64,000 nucleotides of DNA from Acetobacteraceae bacterium (GCA_947455205.1 CANGNF010000027.1:1-64000), one strand, 5' to 3'. Positions 36,820 through 45,171 are shown, counted from the first letter of the stretch. The notes: generated by a model from the sequence alone, not told the origin. Program-made: numbers and translations.

Positions 36820-36990
36820 TCAGCCGACAATGCTCCACACCGCGCCCGGGTTGCCGAAGCTGTGCTGGCCGATGATGCCGTTGTCCTGCGTCAGCCAGTC
36901 ATAGATCTCGCCGCTGGTGGTGTTGCGCCACAATATGTCGGCGTTGCCGTCCCCGTTGTAGTCGCCCAGCGCCGCCGCCCTGACACTGCG
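36820..36990 (-). pseudogene. Orphan C-terminal fragment of an FG-GAP/VCBS protein
   Basis: The frame reads AALGDYNGDGNADILWRNTT, then SGEIYDWLTQDNGIIGQH and ends AVWSIVG stop. This is the last FG-GAP-type repeat of a large secreted protein, and it matches the end of the gene at 50827 (VNDYNGDGNADLLFTSTTGD to NWSLYG stop). No upstream repeats or start exist; the frame passes directly into the leader region of the adjacent monooxygenase gene. It is the tail of a gene otherwise deleted or recombined away. Confidence 0.75.
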
Positions 36991-37052
36991 TCCAGTTGCC
37001 CTCGACGTCGGTTCGCGGCATGGCTTCGGCAACGGTCATGGGGGCAAGCGCA

Positions 37053-38294
37053 ATGAAGGTCATCATCGCGGGCGGCGGCATCGGCGGCCTGGTCGCGGCA
37101 CTCTCGCTGCACGCCGCCGGCATCGACTGCGAGGTGCATGAGGCAACGCCGGAGGTCCGCCCGCTCGGCGTCGGCATCAACCTGCAGCCGCACAGCGTGC
37201 GGGAGCTGATCGAGCTGGGCCTGGGCGAGCGCCTGGCCGAGATCGGCGTCGCCACCCAGGAGTTCGTCTACGCCAACCGCTTCGGCCAGGTCATCTGGAA
37301 GGAGCCGCGCGGCCTGGCCGCCGGCTACCACTGGCCGCAATACAGCATCCATCGCGGCCGGCTGCAGGTCATGCTCTGGCAGGCGGCGGTGGAGCGCCTC
37401 GGCGCGGCCAAGGTGCAGGCCGGCCGCCGGCTGATCGGCTTCGACCAGGACGGCCTCGGCGTCTCCGCCCGCTTCCTGGACGGCCAGCAGGTGCGCGGCG
37501 ACGTGCTGGTGGCGGCGGATGGCATCCACAGCGCGGTGCGCGCCCAGTTCTTCCCCACCGAGGGGCCGCCGAAATGGGCCGGCGCCCTGCTGTGGCGCGC
37601 GGTCAGCGTCGCGCCGCCCTACCTGACCGGCGCCAGCATGGTGCAGGCCGGGCATCGCGACCGGAAATTCGTCTGCTACCCCATCGGCAAGACCGGCGAC
37701 GGCCGCAGCATCATCAACTGGATCGCCGAGCAGCGCTTCCCCACCGACGCCACCTGGGCGCGGGAGGACTGGAATCGCCAGGGCAAGGTCAGCGACTTCC
37801 TGCCGCTGTTCCAGGGCTGGAATTTCGGCTGGCTGGACGTGCCGGCGCTGATCCGCGGGACCGAGGCGGTGTACGAGTTCCCCATGGTGGACCGCGACCC
37901 GCTGCCCTGGTGGACCAAGGGCCGGGTGACACTGCTGGGCGACGCCGCCCACCCGATGTACCCCATCGGCTCCAACGGCGCCTCGCAGGCCATCCTGGAC
38001 GCCCGCATCCTGGCGCGGGAGCTGGCGACGCAACCCGGCTGGGCCGCCGGCCTGGCCAGCTACGAGGCGCTGCGCCGCCCCGCCACCGCTGCGGTGGTCA
38101 CGGCGAATCGCGGCGACGGCCCCGACCGGGTGATGGACGTGGTGCATGAACGCGCGCCCGAGGGCTTCAGCAGGCTGGAGGACGTGGTCCGCCCTGGCGA
38201 GTTGGAGGAGATCATCATGGGCTACAAGCGCACCGCCGGCATGGACCCGGCCCTGCTGAACGCGCGCGAAAGCTGGAGCGTCAGCCGCGGCTGA
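37053..38294 (+). CDS. FAD-dependent aromatic-type monooxygenase
   Basis: The 413-aa PHBH-fold flavoprotein hydroxylase has an N-terminal GxGxxG dinucleotide motif (MKVIIAGGGIGGLVAALSLH), the DG motif VLVAADGIHSAVRAQFFP and the GD motif VTLLGDAAHPMYPIGSNGAS. It would hydroxylate a small aromatic or heterocyclic substrate using NAD(P)H and O2. The sequence resembles the 3-hydroxybenzoate/salicylate hydroxylase-like group often called FAD-dependent oxidoreductase. ATG 37053 is the start because the motif begins there. Its upstream region overlaps an FG-GAP gene remnant. No aromatic ring-cleavage genes are adjacent. Confidence 0.86.
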   Translation: MKVIIAGGGIGGLVAALSLHAAGIDCEVHEATPEVRPLGVGINLQPHSVRELIELGLGERLAEIGVATQEFVYANRFGQVIWKEPRGLAAGYHWPQYSIHRGRLQVMLWQAAVERLGAAKVQAGRRLIGFDQDGLGVSARFLDGQQVRGDVLVAADGIHSAVRAQFFPTEGPPKWAGALLWRAVSVAPPYLTGASMVQAGHRDRKFVCYPIGKTGDGRSIINWIAEQRFPTDATWAREDWNRQGKVSDFLPLFQGWNFGWLDVPALIRGTEAVYEFPMVDRDPLPWWTKGRVTLLGDAAHPMYPIGSNGASQAILDARILARELATQPGWAAGLASYEALRRPATAAVVTANRGDGPDRVMDVVHERAPEGFSRLEDVVRPGELEEIIMGYKRTAGMDPALLNARESWSVSRG

Positions 38295-38696
38295 CACTTA
38301 CTGCTTGGCAACCCCTGGTTGCAGTGGTCCAGACGTCAAGATCGACCAAGCCGAGGGGCGGCATCACTAAAAAGTGATGCTCGCCCCCTGTGCCGCAAGG
38401 GCTGCCGCCTTGCTGGCGGCCGCATGCATGCCACAGCGGGAAGCCACCAGATTTCGTCTTCTTTGTCAGGCGCCTCGCCAGGGCTGCGCGGCGCTCGCTT
38501 TTCTGGACGATTTTCGCGCGATAGTTGTCGATCCGGCACCGTAAATTGAACCCTGGATTGCACCACGCCCTGTAGTTGCCCGTCAGATCAGAACGAACGC
38601 AGTGCGAGTAACGGTTTGTTAAACCCTTACTCAATCGTTTCTTCGCCCCCGGTCGATCACAAACCATGCTTGCATATCTCAGGAGCAAAGCACGGG
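38295..38696. other. Intergenic region with two dyads and AT-rich 3' half
   Basis: The 400 bp hold no supported gene. There is a GCAACC-CCT-GGTTGC dyad (38309-38323 area) and a longer imperfect stem around AAAA (38355-38387). The stretch from about 38500 to 38690 is AT-richer (for example GTTTGTTAAACCCTTACTC) and is the likely promoter zone for the EAL cluster. Confidence 0.5.
38355..38387. promoter_or_regulatory. Imperfect inverted repeat, possible operator or terminator
   Basis: GGGGCGGCATCACT and AGTGATGCTCGCCCC face each other across AAAA, with CATCACT/AGTGATG perfect and the GC-rich outer arms offset by one base. It may terminate the upstream monooxygenase transcript or regulate the downstream EAL cluster. 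Confidence 0.4.
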
Positions 38697-39053
38697 GTGG
38701 TTGTGGTGGCGGCTATGTATGACACTCATAAATTTGTCGCGGTCTCGCCTGCCGGCGCGGAACGCGATGCCGGTGTGACCGTTCGCGGCGCCGGCCTGCA
38801 CGCGGTCGGCAATCTGCTGGCGGTCGCCCGCCAGCTGGAACGGCTGGCCATGCAGGACCACGCGCAACGGCTGCGCCGGCTGGCCGACCTGGTCGCCGCC
38901 GAATACTGCCATCTGGCGCTGGACGACCGACCCTTCCAGCCCCGCCTGGCCGTGGCGCCGGCCCTGGCACCCGCCCCGCTGGCCGTGGCCCTGGCCCCCT
39001 CCCTCGCGCCCGTTCGCGCCCTGACGCTGCTAGTCGCGGAGCAAGACCCATGA
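38697..39053 (+). CDS. Small protein of unknown function upstream of EAL
   Basis: About 118 aa from GTG 38697, preceded at 11 bases by AGGAG; ATG 38715 in frame gives 112 aa but has no ribosome site. I do not recognise a family. The central part (VGNLLAVARQLERLAMQDHAQRLRRLADLVAAEYCH in consecutive pieces) is a strongly helical amphipathic segment, and the tail is Pro/Ala-rich (APALAPAPLAVALAPS). The stop overlaps the ATG of the EAL gene by 4 bp, so it is co-translated with it. Possibly a small regulatory partner of the phosphodiesterase; this is inference from position only. Confidence 0.65.
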   Translation: MVVVAAMYDTHKFVAVSPAGAERDAGVTVRGAGLHAVGNLLAVARQLERLAMQDHAQRLRRLADLVAAEYCHLALDDRPFQPRLAVAPALAPAPLAVALAPSLAPVRALTLLVAEQDP

Positions 39054-40183
39054 ACCTGCACCTCAGCGCCGCCCCCGCCCACGGCGTGGCAGCCTCGCTC
39101 GAATTCGTCGGTGCCGACCCGCTGGCGGCCATCCGGGTGCCCCCTGCCGTGCAACCGCCGGCCGGCAGCCTTCAGGTGCAGGCGTGGGAGATCATGCAGT
39201 TGCTGGAGGATGTGCGCTCCCCGGCGGTGCGCGACGCCATCCTGCACCTGCTCCGCGCCCTGTCGGGACGGCCGCTGCCGTCGCCGGACCTGGCGCCGCT
39301 GCCCCGTTCGTCCCAGGCCGCGCCGCAAGCCGCGCTGGAAGTCCCGCCGCTGGCCGCGCCCGTGCTGCCCTCCTGCCCGGCCGCCGACCTGTCCGAGCAG
39401 CTGCACGCTGCCCTGCTGGCCCGGCAATCCGGCCTGGCGCTGCACTACCAGCCGGTGGTGGATGCCACCAACGGTGCCCTGCTCGGCTTCGAGGCGCTGC
39501 TGCGCTGGACCACGCCGGATGGGAACCAAGTGCCGCCGCTGCAGATCCTGGAATTGGCCGCCCGCGCCAACCTGCTGGAAACGCTTGACTTCTGGGTTAC
39601 CCAGCAGGCCGTCAGCCAGGCCCGCCCCTGGTTGCAGGCCAATCCGCGCCTGATCATCGCCATCAACGTCACCGCCGCCCTGCTGAGCAGCCCGCTGGCG
39701 GTCAGCGCCGTGCGCGCGCTGCTGCGGGCCAATGGGGTCAACGCCGCCAATATCTGCATCGAGGTGCCGGAGACCACGCTGCTGGACCAGCGCGCCACCA
39801 ACAACCTGGCCGCCCTGCGCCGCCTGGGCCTGCAGTTGGCCATCGACGACTTCGGCACCGGCCAGTCCGCCCTGACCCGGCTGATGGACCTGGACGTGGA
39901 CGTGGTGAAGCTGGACCGCGCCTTCTTCATGGGGCGGGCGCCGGGGGCGCAGCAGGCTTCCTTCCTCGGCGCCATCGTGGACATGGCCAAGGCCCGGGGC
40001 AGCCGCGTGGTGGCGGAAGGCGTCGCCACGCAGGAGGATGCGCTGCTGGCCCGCCGGATCGGTTGCGCCGGCTGCCAGGGCTTCTGGTTCGCCGGTGCGC
40101 TCAGCGCCAGCGCCGCCGGTGGTCTGGCCAAGGCCAGCATGGCCGACCTGCCCTGGCAGGCCCACCCAGCCGCCAGCCGGTGA
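39050..40183 (+). CDS. EAL-domain cyclic di-GMP phosphodiesterase
   Basis: The 377-aa protein has a Pro/Ala-rich N-terminal region (1-110) and an EAL domain (about 115-355). Catalytic residues are all present: Glu148 in FEALLRW, Asn206 in INVTAAL, Glu238/Glu241 in IEVPET, Asp266-Asp267 in IDDFGTG, Lys287 in VVKLDR, Glu323 in VAEGVAT and Gln343 in CQGFWFAG. It should linearise c-di-GMP to pGpG. No GGDEF or sensor domain and no membrane helix is attached, so regulation may come from the co-encoded small protein. It is translationally coupled to the upstream gene and followed 9 bp later by a DUF2939-like gene. Confidence 0.9.
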   Translation: MNLHLSAAPAHGVAASLEFVGADPLAAIRVPPAVQPPAGSLQVQAWEIMQLLEDVRSPAVRDAILHLLRALSGRPLPSPDLAPLPRSSQAAPQAALEVPPLAAPVLPSCPAADLSEQLHAALLARQSGLALHYQPVVDATNGALLGFEALLRWTTPDGNQVPPLQILELAARANLLETLDFWVTQQAVSQARPWLQANPRLIIAINVTAALLSSPLAVSAVRALLRANGVNAANICIEVPETTLLDQRATNNLAALRRLGLQLAIDDFGTGQSALTRLMDLDVDVVKLDRAFFMGRAPGAQQASFLGAIVDMAKARGSRVVAEGVATQEDALLARRIGCAGCQGFWFAGALSASAAGGLAKASMADLPWQAHPAASR

Positions 40184-40192
40184 GGCCGCGCC

Positions 40193-40771
40193 ATGCAATA
40201 CCCCAGCTACCTCCGCATCGCCGACCCGGCCGTGCTGGACGCCTGGTTCCAGTTGGAGCGGGAGGCGGCGCCTTCGCCCTCGCTCATGGGCCGCCCCGCC
40301 GCCCGCCCCCGCCGGGCCGGCCTGTCGCTTTTGCTGCCGGTTGGCGCAGTGCTGGCCCTTGCGCTGCTGGCCTTCACCCTGGCGGCCGGGCCGCTGCTGG
40401 CCGCGCGCCACCTGCACGGCGCGCTGGCCGCGCCGGAACCCGCGGGCCTGGCCGAGTTGGCGGACTGGGACCAATTGCGCGCCAACCTGGCCGCCCGGCT
40501 GCTGCCGCCCGGCGCCGCCCCCGGCTACCTGGGCGACCTGGCCCGGCAGGTGGCCACCGACCTGGCCAGCGCCGAGGCGCTGCACCACGCCCTGCGCCAG
40601 CCGCCCGGCGCCTCTCTGCCGCTGGCACGCCCCGCTGCCGGCGGCGCCTGGCGGCTGCGCCTGGCCAGCCCGGCGCTGGGCCCGGTGGAATTGACCCTGC
40701 TGCGCCGGCAAGGCCGCTGGCTGCTGGTGGACCTGGCCCTGCCCGACCCCGCGGACAGCGCCGATGACTGA
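40193..40771 (+). CDS. DUF2939-like membrane-anchored protein
   Basis: The 192-aa protein has a single membrane helix (about 43-70, LSLLLPVGAVLALALLAFTL) after a charged 40-residue cytoplasmic part. A periplasmic domain follows, with LAELADWDQLRANLAARLLP, which resembles the DUF2939 family (small anchored proteins of unknown role). The segment LRRQGRWLLVDLALP near the end is also typical. The gene sits between the EAL gene and an XRE regulator, overlapping the latter by 8 bp, so the four genes 38697-41252 look like one transcript. Function unknown. Confidence 0.65.
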   Translation: MQYPSYLRIADPAVLDAWFQLEREAAPSPSLMGRPAARPRRAGLSLLLPVGAVLALALLAFTLAAGPLLAARHLHGALAAPEPAGLAELADWDQLRANLAARLLPPGAAPGYLGDLARQVATDLASAEALHHALRQPPGASLPLARPAAGGAWRLRLASPALGPVELTLLRRQGRWLLVDLALPDPADSADD

Positions 40772-41252
40772 CCCCCGCCGTGACGGCGCCGGCCCGCACC
40801 CGGACCCGGTGCACGCCCAGGACCAGGCCAGGCGGCAGGCGATCCAGGTGGAGATCGGCCATCGGCTGCGCCAGGTCCGGCAACGCCAGGGCCTCAGCCT
40901 GCGCGATGTGGCCGAGCGGGTCGGCCTGTCGATCCAGCAGGTCGGCAAGTACGAGACCGGGTTGAGCAGCCCCTACATCAGCATCCTGCACGCCATGGCC
41001 CGGGCGCTGGGCACCACCGTGCCGGACCTGCTGGAGGGCATTGCCCCGTCCGACGCGGAACCCGCCCCCTGGGCCACCGCCCTGCTGCGGGTCGGCGACA
41101 CCGACGCGCTGGAGCGCATGGCGCTGATGGACATGTTCGACCGCATTCCCGACAGCACGCTGCGCCGGCTGATCCTGCGGATGGTGGTGCATCTGGCGGA
41201 AACCAGCCAGGCCGCCACCGCGGCGGCGGAACCGGCCCTGGCGGAGGACTGA
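40764..41252 (+). CDS. XRE-family transcriptional regulator
   Basis: The 162-aa protein has a Cro/C1-type HTH at residues 33-90 (LSLRDVAERVGLSIQQVGKYETG is its core, split here for brevity) and an uncharacterised helical C-terminus (LERMALMDMFDRIPD). It is similar in size to SinR-like regulators of alphaproteobacteria. The start ATG lies inside the preceding gene (8-bp overlap). Because it closes the EAL cluster, it may control that operon or biofilm genes; the EAL-proximal dyads are candidate sites, but this is inference. Confidence 0.85.
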   Translation: MTDPRRDGAGPHPDPVHAQDQARRQAIQVEIGHRLRQVRQRQGLSLRDVAERVGLSIQQVGKYETGLSSPYISILHAMARALGTTVPDLLEGIAPSDAEPAPWATALLRVGDTDALERMALMDMFDRIPDSTLRRLILRMVVHLAETSQAATAAAEPALAED

Positions 41253-41259
41253 GGCCGGC

Positions 41260-41784
41260 TCAGCCCGGCATGTCGCGGTCGCCGGCCCCCAGGCTGCGCT
41301 GCAGGTACACCACGTCCACCCAGCGGCCGAATTTCAGCCCGGCGGCACGCAGCACGCCGTTCTGGCGGAACCCCAGGGAGATGTGCAGGCCGATGGAGCC
41401 GACATTGTCGCTGTCCCCCACCACCGCGAACATCTGGCGGAAGCCGGCGGCCTCGGCCCGGTCCAGCAGCGCCGCCACCAGCGCCTTGCCGACGCCCTGG
41501 CCGCGGATGTCGTCGCGGATATAGATGCTGTCCTCGGCGCTGAACCGGTAGGCGCTGCGGTCGCGGAACTGGGCGAAGTAGGCATAGCCCACCACCTCGC
41601 CCTCCTGCTCGGCCACCAGCCAGGCCCAGCCATGGTCCTGCACCTTGGCCAGCCGCGCCGCCATTTCGGCGGCATCGGGCGCCACCTCCTCGAAGGTGCC
41701 GGTGCCGTGCAGCACGTGGTGGGCGTAGATGGCGGTGATGGCCGGCAGGTCTGCCGGCTGGGCGTCACGGATGACCATGGCCAT
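41260..41784 (-). CDS. GNAT N-acetyltransferase, Pat/YncA-like
   Basis: The 174-aa acetyltransferase fits the phosphinothricin/methionine-sulfone N-acetyltransferase subgroup: IRDAQPADLPAITAIYAHHV at the N-terminus, the central YAYFAQFRDRSAYRFSAEDS and acetyl-CoA loop IRGQGVGKALVAALLD (motif A, R/Q-x-x-G-x-G/A). The C-terminal GLKFGRWVDVVYLQRSL is typical. It probably acetylates an amino-acid analogue. ATG 41784 or ATG 41778 could start. It is convergent with the XRE gene. Confidence 0.87.
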   Translation of the reverse strand: MAMVIRDAQPADLPAITAIYAHHVLHGTGTFEEVAPDAAEMAARLAKVQDHGWAWLVAEQEGEVVGYAYFAQFRDRSAYRFSAEDSIYIRDDIRGQGVGKALVAALLDRAEAAGFRQMFAVVGDSDNVGSIGLHISLGFRQNGVLRAAGLKFGRWVDVVYLQRSLGAGDRDMPG

Positions 41785-41822
41785 TGCCTAGAACAATCCC
41801 CCTCGGCCGGGAAGCCGCTTGC

Positions 41823-43019
41823 TTATGCTTGGCCCATCGCGCCGGCGACCTGCGTCGCCAGCCCCAGCAGCAGCCGGTCGCGCCCCGGCGCCGCCACCAG
41901 GGAAAGCCCGACGGGCGCGCCATCGACACGGCCCAGCGGCAGCGTCACCTCCGGCAGCCCGGCCAGGCCGGCAATCGCGGTCACGCCCATGGTCGCCTCG
42001 CGCACCGCGTTCTGCGCCGCCAGCGAGATGCCCAGCTTCGGCGCCGGGCTGGGCGAGGTGGGGTAGGCCAGCACCGCGCCACCGGCCAGCAGCGCCCGCA
42101 TCCGCGCGGTGAACTGCCGGCGGAAGGCGCGGCCGGCGGCGGCCTTGGCCGGGTCCATGCCCTTGGCGGCGGCGAAGCGTTCCTTCACGCCCGGGCCGAA
42201 TTCCGGGCTGGTCCGCTCGATCCAGCCACCCAGCGTGGCCCAGGCTTCTTCGGCCTGGGCGCAGCGGAAATGTTCGTACAGCGTTGCCAGCCCCTCGGGC
42301 GCCAGTTCCACCGGCAGCGCCCGGCCCAGCAGCGATTCGGCGGCGGCCATGGCGCCGGCCAGGGCGCGGGCGGTGCCCGGCTCGGCATTGATCCAGGCGT
42401 CGCCCACCTTCAGCAGCGGCCCCAGGCCGAAGCCGCCGCCGCCACAATTATCCGCCGGCAGCAGCACCTCGCCGACGCGCGCCAGCACGGCGGGGTCGCG
42501 GGCGAACCAGCCGCAGGTATCGAAGCTCGGGCCCAGGCCGCAGGCGCCGGCCAGGCTCACCGACCCCCAAGTGGGGCGGATGCCATAGACGCCGCAGTAG
42601 CTGGCGGGAATCCGCACGGACCCGCCGGTATCCGACCCCAGCGCGAAGTCCACCAGCCCGGCCGAGACCGCCGCCGCCGAGCCGCAGGAGGATCCGCCGG
42701 GGAAGCGGTCCGGCGCGGCGGGGTTGATCGGCGTGCCGTGCCAGACATTCTCACCGGTCAGACCGTAGGCCAGCTCCACCGTCTTGGTCTTGCCCGCCAG
42801 GTCCGCGCCGGACTGCAGCAGCGCGTTGACCACCGGCGCCGTCGCCGCCGCCACGCCATGGCTGCGGCCCCAATCGGGGTTGCCATAGGTGGTGACATGC
42901 CCGGCCAGGTCGTACAGGTCCTTGACCGCGAAACTCAGCCCGCGCAGGGGTCCGTCAGCGGCCCCGGCCATCTCGGCCCGGGAACCGGGAATGAAAGCGC
43001 CCACGGCATCATTGGTCAT
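41823..43019 (-). CDS. Amidase (amidase signature family)
   Basis: About 398 aa from ATG 43019 (GTG 43028 possible). The triad is readable as Lys in FAVKDLYDLAG, Ser in GGSSCGS and nucleophilic Ser in GSDTGGSVRIPA. The protein is shorter than classical amidases and has a compact C-terminal half, as in the group annotated as amidase/AtzF-like or plant AMI1-like (AMI1 hydrolyses indole-3-acetamide). Substrate unknown. It is followed after 38 bp by the GNAT gene on the same strand, which may form a two-gene unit. Confidence 0.85.
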   Translation of the reverse strand: MTNDAVGAFIPGSRAEMAGAADGPLRGLSFAVKDLYDLAGHVTTYGNPDWGRSHGVAAATAPVVNALLQSGADLAGKTKTVELAYGLTGENVWHGTPINPAAPDRFPGGSSCGSAAAVSAGLVDFALGSDTGGSVRIPASYCGVYGIRPTWGSVSLAGACGLGPSFDTCGWFARDPAVLARVGEVLLPADNCGGGGFGLGPLLKVGDAWINAEPGTARALAGAMAAAESLLGRALPVELAPEGLATLYEHFRCAQAEEAWATLGGWIERTSPEFGPGVKERFAAAKGMDPAKAAAGRAFRRQFTARMRALLAGGAVLAYPTSPSPAPKLGISLAAQNAVREATMGVTAIAGLAGLPEVTLPLGRVDGAPVGLSLVAAPGRDRLLLGLATQVAGAMGQA

Positions 43020-43329
43020 TTTGGCCACGCAAGTAACCCGCTGGTTCGGTCCGGTTTCAGCATGGCGCAGACCGGGGCCGGCGACAATCTCAGTGTGTCA
43101 TGCCTACCCGACACGAAACAATTGGGCGCGCGCGGCTGGATGGCGCCGTCATCCATCCGGCAGCCAGCGCCGGACGGCAGGTGGCGTCCGTCTGTACCGG
43201 GCGCCGCCCTCGCCAACATCCCACTCGGCCGCCAGCGCGCGCCGGTCCGCAACCCGGTCAACGCCGCCGATCAGGACGCAGCCGAGGCGTCAGTCCAAGG
43301 CAGAGATCGCGGCGCGGCGGCGCTGCCGG
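43020..43329. other. 310-bp gap, no convincing gene
   Basis: The gap lies between the amidase start and the end of a small membrane gene, both on the minus strand. A short GTGTC-N10-GACAC dyad is present near 43092-43111. It may hold the amidase promoter; nothing else is recognisable. Confidence 0.4.
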
Positions 43330-43491
43330 TCAGATCAGTTCGATCAGCGCACTCTTGACCGCCAGGGCGGCCAGCGCGGCACCGACCATCGCCGCGGGGG
43401 CGCGCCGCCCCAGCCAGGTCAGGAACCAGTAGATCAGCCCGCCGGCAATCAACGCCCAGGCCATGAGTTCGGTAGCCGCGATGATGGACAT
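43330..43491 (-). CDS. 53-aa membrane peptide
   Basis: ATG 43491 is preceded by AAGGGA (GAAGAAGGGAAATCGCC) at a good distance, and the frame ends at 43330. The peptide is hydrophobic along most of its length: helix 1 about 9-26 (LMAWALIAGGLIYWFLTW), then GRRAP as a positive cytoplasmic turn, then helix 2 about 33-50 (AAMVGAALAALAVKSALI). A two-helix hairpin in the inner membrane is predicted. I do not recognise a family. The ribosome site and helix pattern are the main arguments that it is real. Confidence 0.6.
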   Translation of the reverse strand: MSIIAATELMAWALIAGGLIYWFLTWLGRRAPAAMVGAALAALAVKSALIELI

Positions 43492-43547
43492 GGCGATTTC
43501 CCTTCTTCTGGATTGCTGATTTTTAATTAATGGCAATCCGCCGGCAA

Positions 43548-44246
43548 TCAAGGGGTGGCGCGCAGGGGATTCAGCGCCCGTCCCGCCGCGTCGAAATTGG
43601 CCTCTTCCAGCCAAGCCAGGATCGCCTGCCGCCGCGCTGGCCACTCATCATCCAGGATCGAGAAGTAGCTGCTGTCCCGCCGGCAGCCCTTCACCACCAT
43701 GTGGGCGCGCAACTCGCCTTCATAGGTGAAGCCCAGCCTGGCGGCGGCGCGGCGGCTCGGCGCGTTCAGCGCGTTGCACTTCCACAGCAGCCGCCGATAG
43801 CCCAGCGCGGTCATGGCGTGGTCCATCAGCAGGAACATCGCCTCGGTCGCGGCACGGCTGCGCTGCATCTTCGGGCCGAACCAGATGTTGCCCAGCTCGA
43901 TCGCGGCATTGCCGGGCTGGATGTCCATCAGCGTCAGCCAGCCATCCGCCGTGCCCGACGCATGCGGGCGGATCGCCCAGGCGATGGGGTCGTGCGTGGT
44001 GGCGAAACCGCCGACGAAGCCGCGCAGCGCTGCCTCCGAGGCGAAGGGGCCGTAGCCCATGTAGGTCCAGCTGGCGTCCCCGGCCGGCGTGCCGGCGGCG
44101 CTGGCCTGCCAAAGCTCCGGCACATGCGCCACGCCCAGCGGTTCCAGCGTCACCGCCCGGCCCTGATGCGGCACGCGCGCCGGCAGCGGCCGCGGCGTCG
44201 TATCCACGCTTGGTCCCACGGGTGGGCTGGTCGGGCGGTCGGTCAT
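43548..44246 (-). CDS. GNAT acetyltransferase, RimJ/RimL-like
   Basis: The 232-aa protein belongs to the acetyltransferase_3 (RimJ/RimL) branch of GNAT. Features are VTLEPLGVAHVPELWQAS, IAWAIRPHASGTADGWLTLM, IELGNIWFGPKMQRSRAATE and WKCNALNAPSRRAAARLGF, where the N-x-x-S-x-x-x-A-x-x-L-G-F motif binds CoA. Members acetylate protein N-termini or small amines. It is divergent from the ferredoxin-NADP reductase gene (112-bp gap). The target is unknown. Confidence 0.87.
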   Translation of the reverse strand: MTDRPTSPPVGPSVDTTPRPLPARVPHQGRAVTLEPLGVAHVPELWQASAAGTPAGDASWTYMGYGPFASEAALRGFVGGFATTHDPIAWAIRPHASGTADGWLTLMDIQPGNAAIELGNIWFGPKMQRSRAATEAMFLLMDHAMTALGYRRLLWKCNALNAPSRRAAARLGFTYEGELRAHMVVKGCRRDSSYFSILDDEWPARRQAILAWLEEANFDAAGRALNPLRATP

Positions 44247-44358
44247 CGGGCGCTACCTGCTGCAACTGTGGCAATCCTGCCCGTGCCCTGCGCCAGCGCA
44301 AGGCCGCAGTCAGCCAAGTGTTGCACTTTTCGCCGCATCGCAGCATCTACCCGGTCCC

Positions 44359-45171
44359 ATGGACGCCATCACCCCTGCCGCCCCCGCAACCAAAGTGCCG
44401 CCGGCCTTCTTCGAACAGAAGGTCACCTGGGTGCATCACTGGACGGACCGGCTGTTCAGCTTCCGCTGCACGCGGGACGCTTCCTTCCGCTTCGCCGCCG
44501 GGCAATTCGCCATGATCGGCCTGATGGTCGAGGGCAAGCCCCTGGTCCGCGCCTATTCGGTGGCCAGCGCGCCCTGGGAGGAGGAACTGGAGTTCCTCTC
44601 CATCAAGGTGCCGAACGGGCCGCTGACATCCCGCCTGCAGCACATCCAGGTCGGCGATTCCGTGCTGATCGGCAAGAAGCCGACGGGCACGCTGCTGACC
44701 GAGAACCTGCTGCCCGGCAAGACCCTCTACTTCTTCGCCACCGGCACCGGCCTGGCCCCGTTCATGAGCCTGATCCGCGAGCCGGAAGTCTATGAGAAGT
44801 ACGAGCGGGTGGTGCTGCAGCACACGGTGCGCGAGGTGGCCGAACTGGCCTACCGCGACTTCATCACCAAGGACCTGCCGGCGCACGAATTCCTGGGCGA
44901 GATGGTGGACGGCCACCTGCTCTACTACCCCAGCGTGACGCGTGAGGCCTTTCCGGTGCAGCTCCGCAGCACCGGCCTGATCGAGACCGGACGGCTCACC
45001 GCCGACCTCGGCCTGCCCGCGCTGAACCCGGAGACCGACCGCGTGATGCTCTGCGGCTCGGAGGCGTTCAACGCCGACATGATCCCGCTGCTGGAAGGCC
45101 GCGGCTTCGTCGAGGGCAACAACAGCAACCCCGGCACCTTCGTGCTGGAGAAGGCCTTCGTGACGAAGTAG
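44359..45171 (+). CDS. fpr: Ferredoxin--NADP+ reductase
   Basis: The 270-aa FNR of the bacterial (FPR) type has the FAD-binding motif VRAYSVASAPWE, the NADP-binding FFATGTGLAPFMSLI and CGSEAFNADMI. The C-terminal EKAFVTK is an extended FPR subclass tail. It moves electrons between NADPH and ferredoxin or flavodoxin in the cytoplasm, for oxidative stress repair, Fe-S biogenesis or oxygenases. ATG 44359 is the first Met of the conserved N-terminus. Length matches the family. Confidence 0.93.
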   Translation: MDAITPAAPATKVPPAFFEQKVTWVHHWTDRLFSFRCTRDASFRFAAGQFAMIGLMVEGKPLVRAYSVASAPWEEELEFLSIKVPNGPLTSRLQHIQVGDSVLIGKKPTGTLLTENLLPGKTLYFFATGTGLAPFMSLIREPEVYEKYERVVLQHTVREVAELAYRDFITKDLPAHEFLGEMVDGHLLYYPSVTREAFPVQLRSTGLIETGRLTADLGLPALNPETDRVMLCGSEAFNADMIPLLEGRGFVEGNNSNPGTFVLEKAFVTK

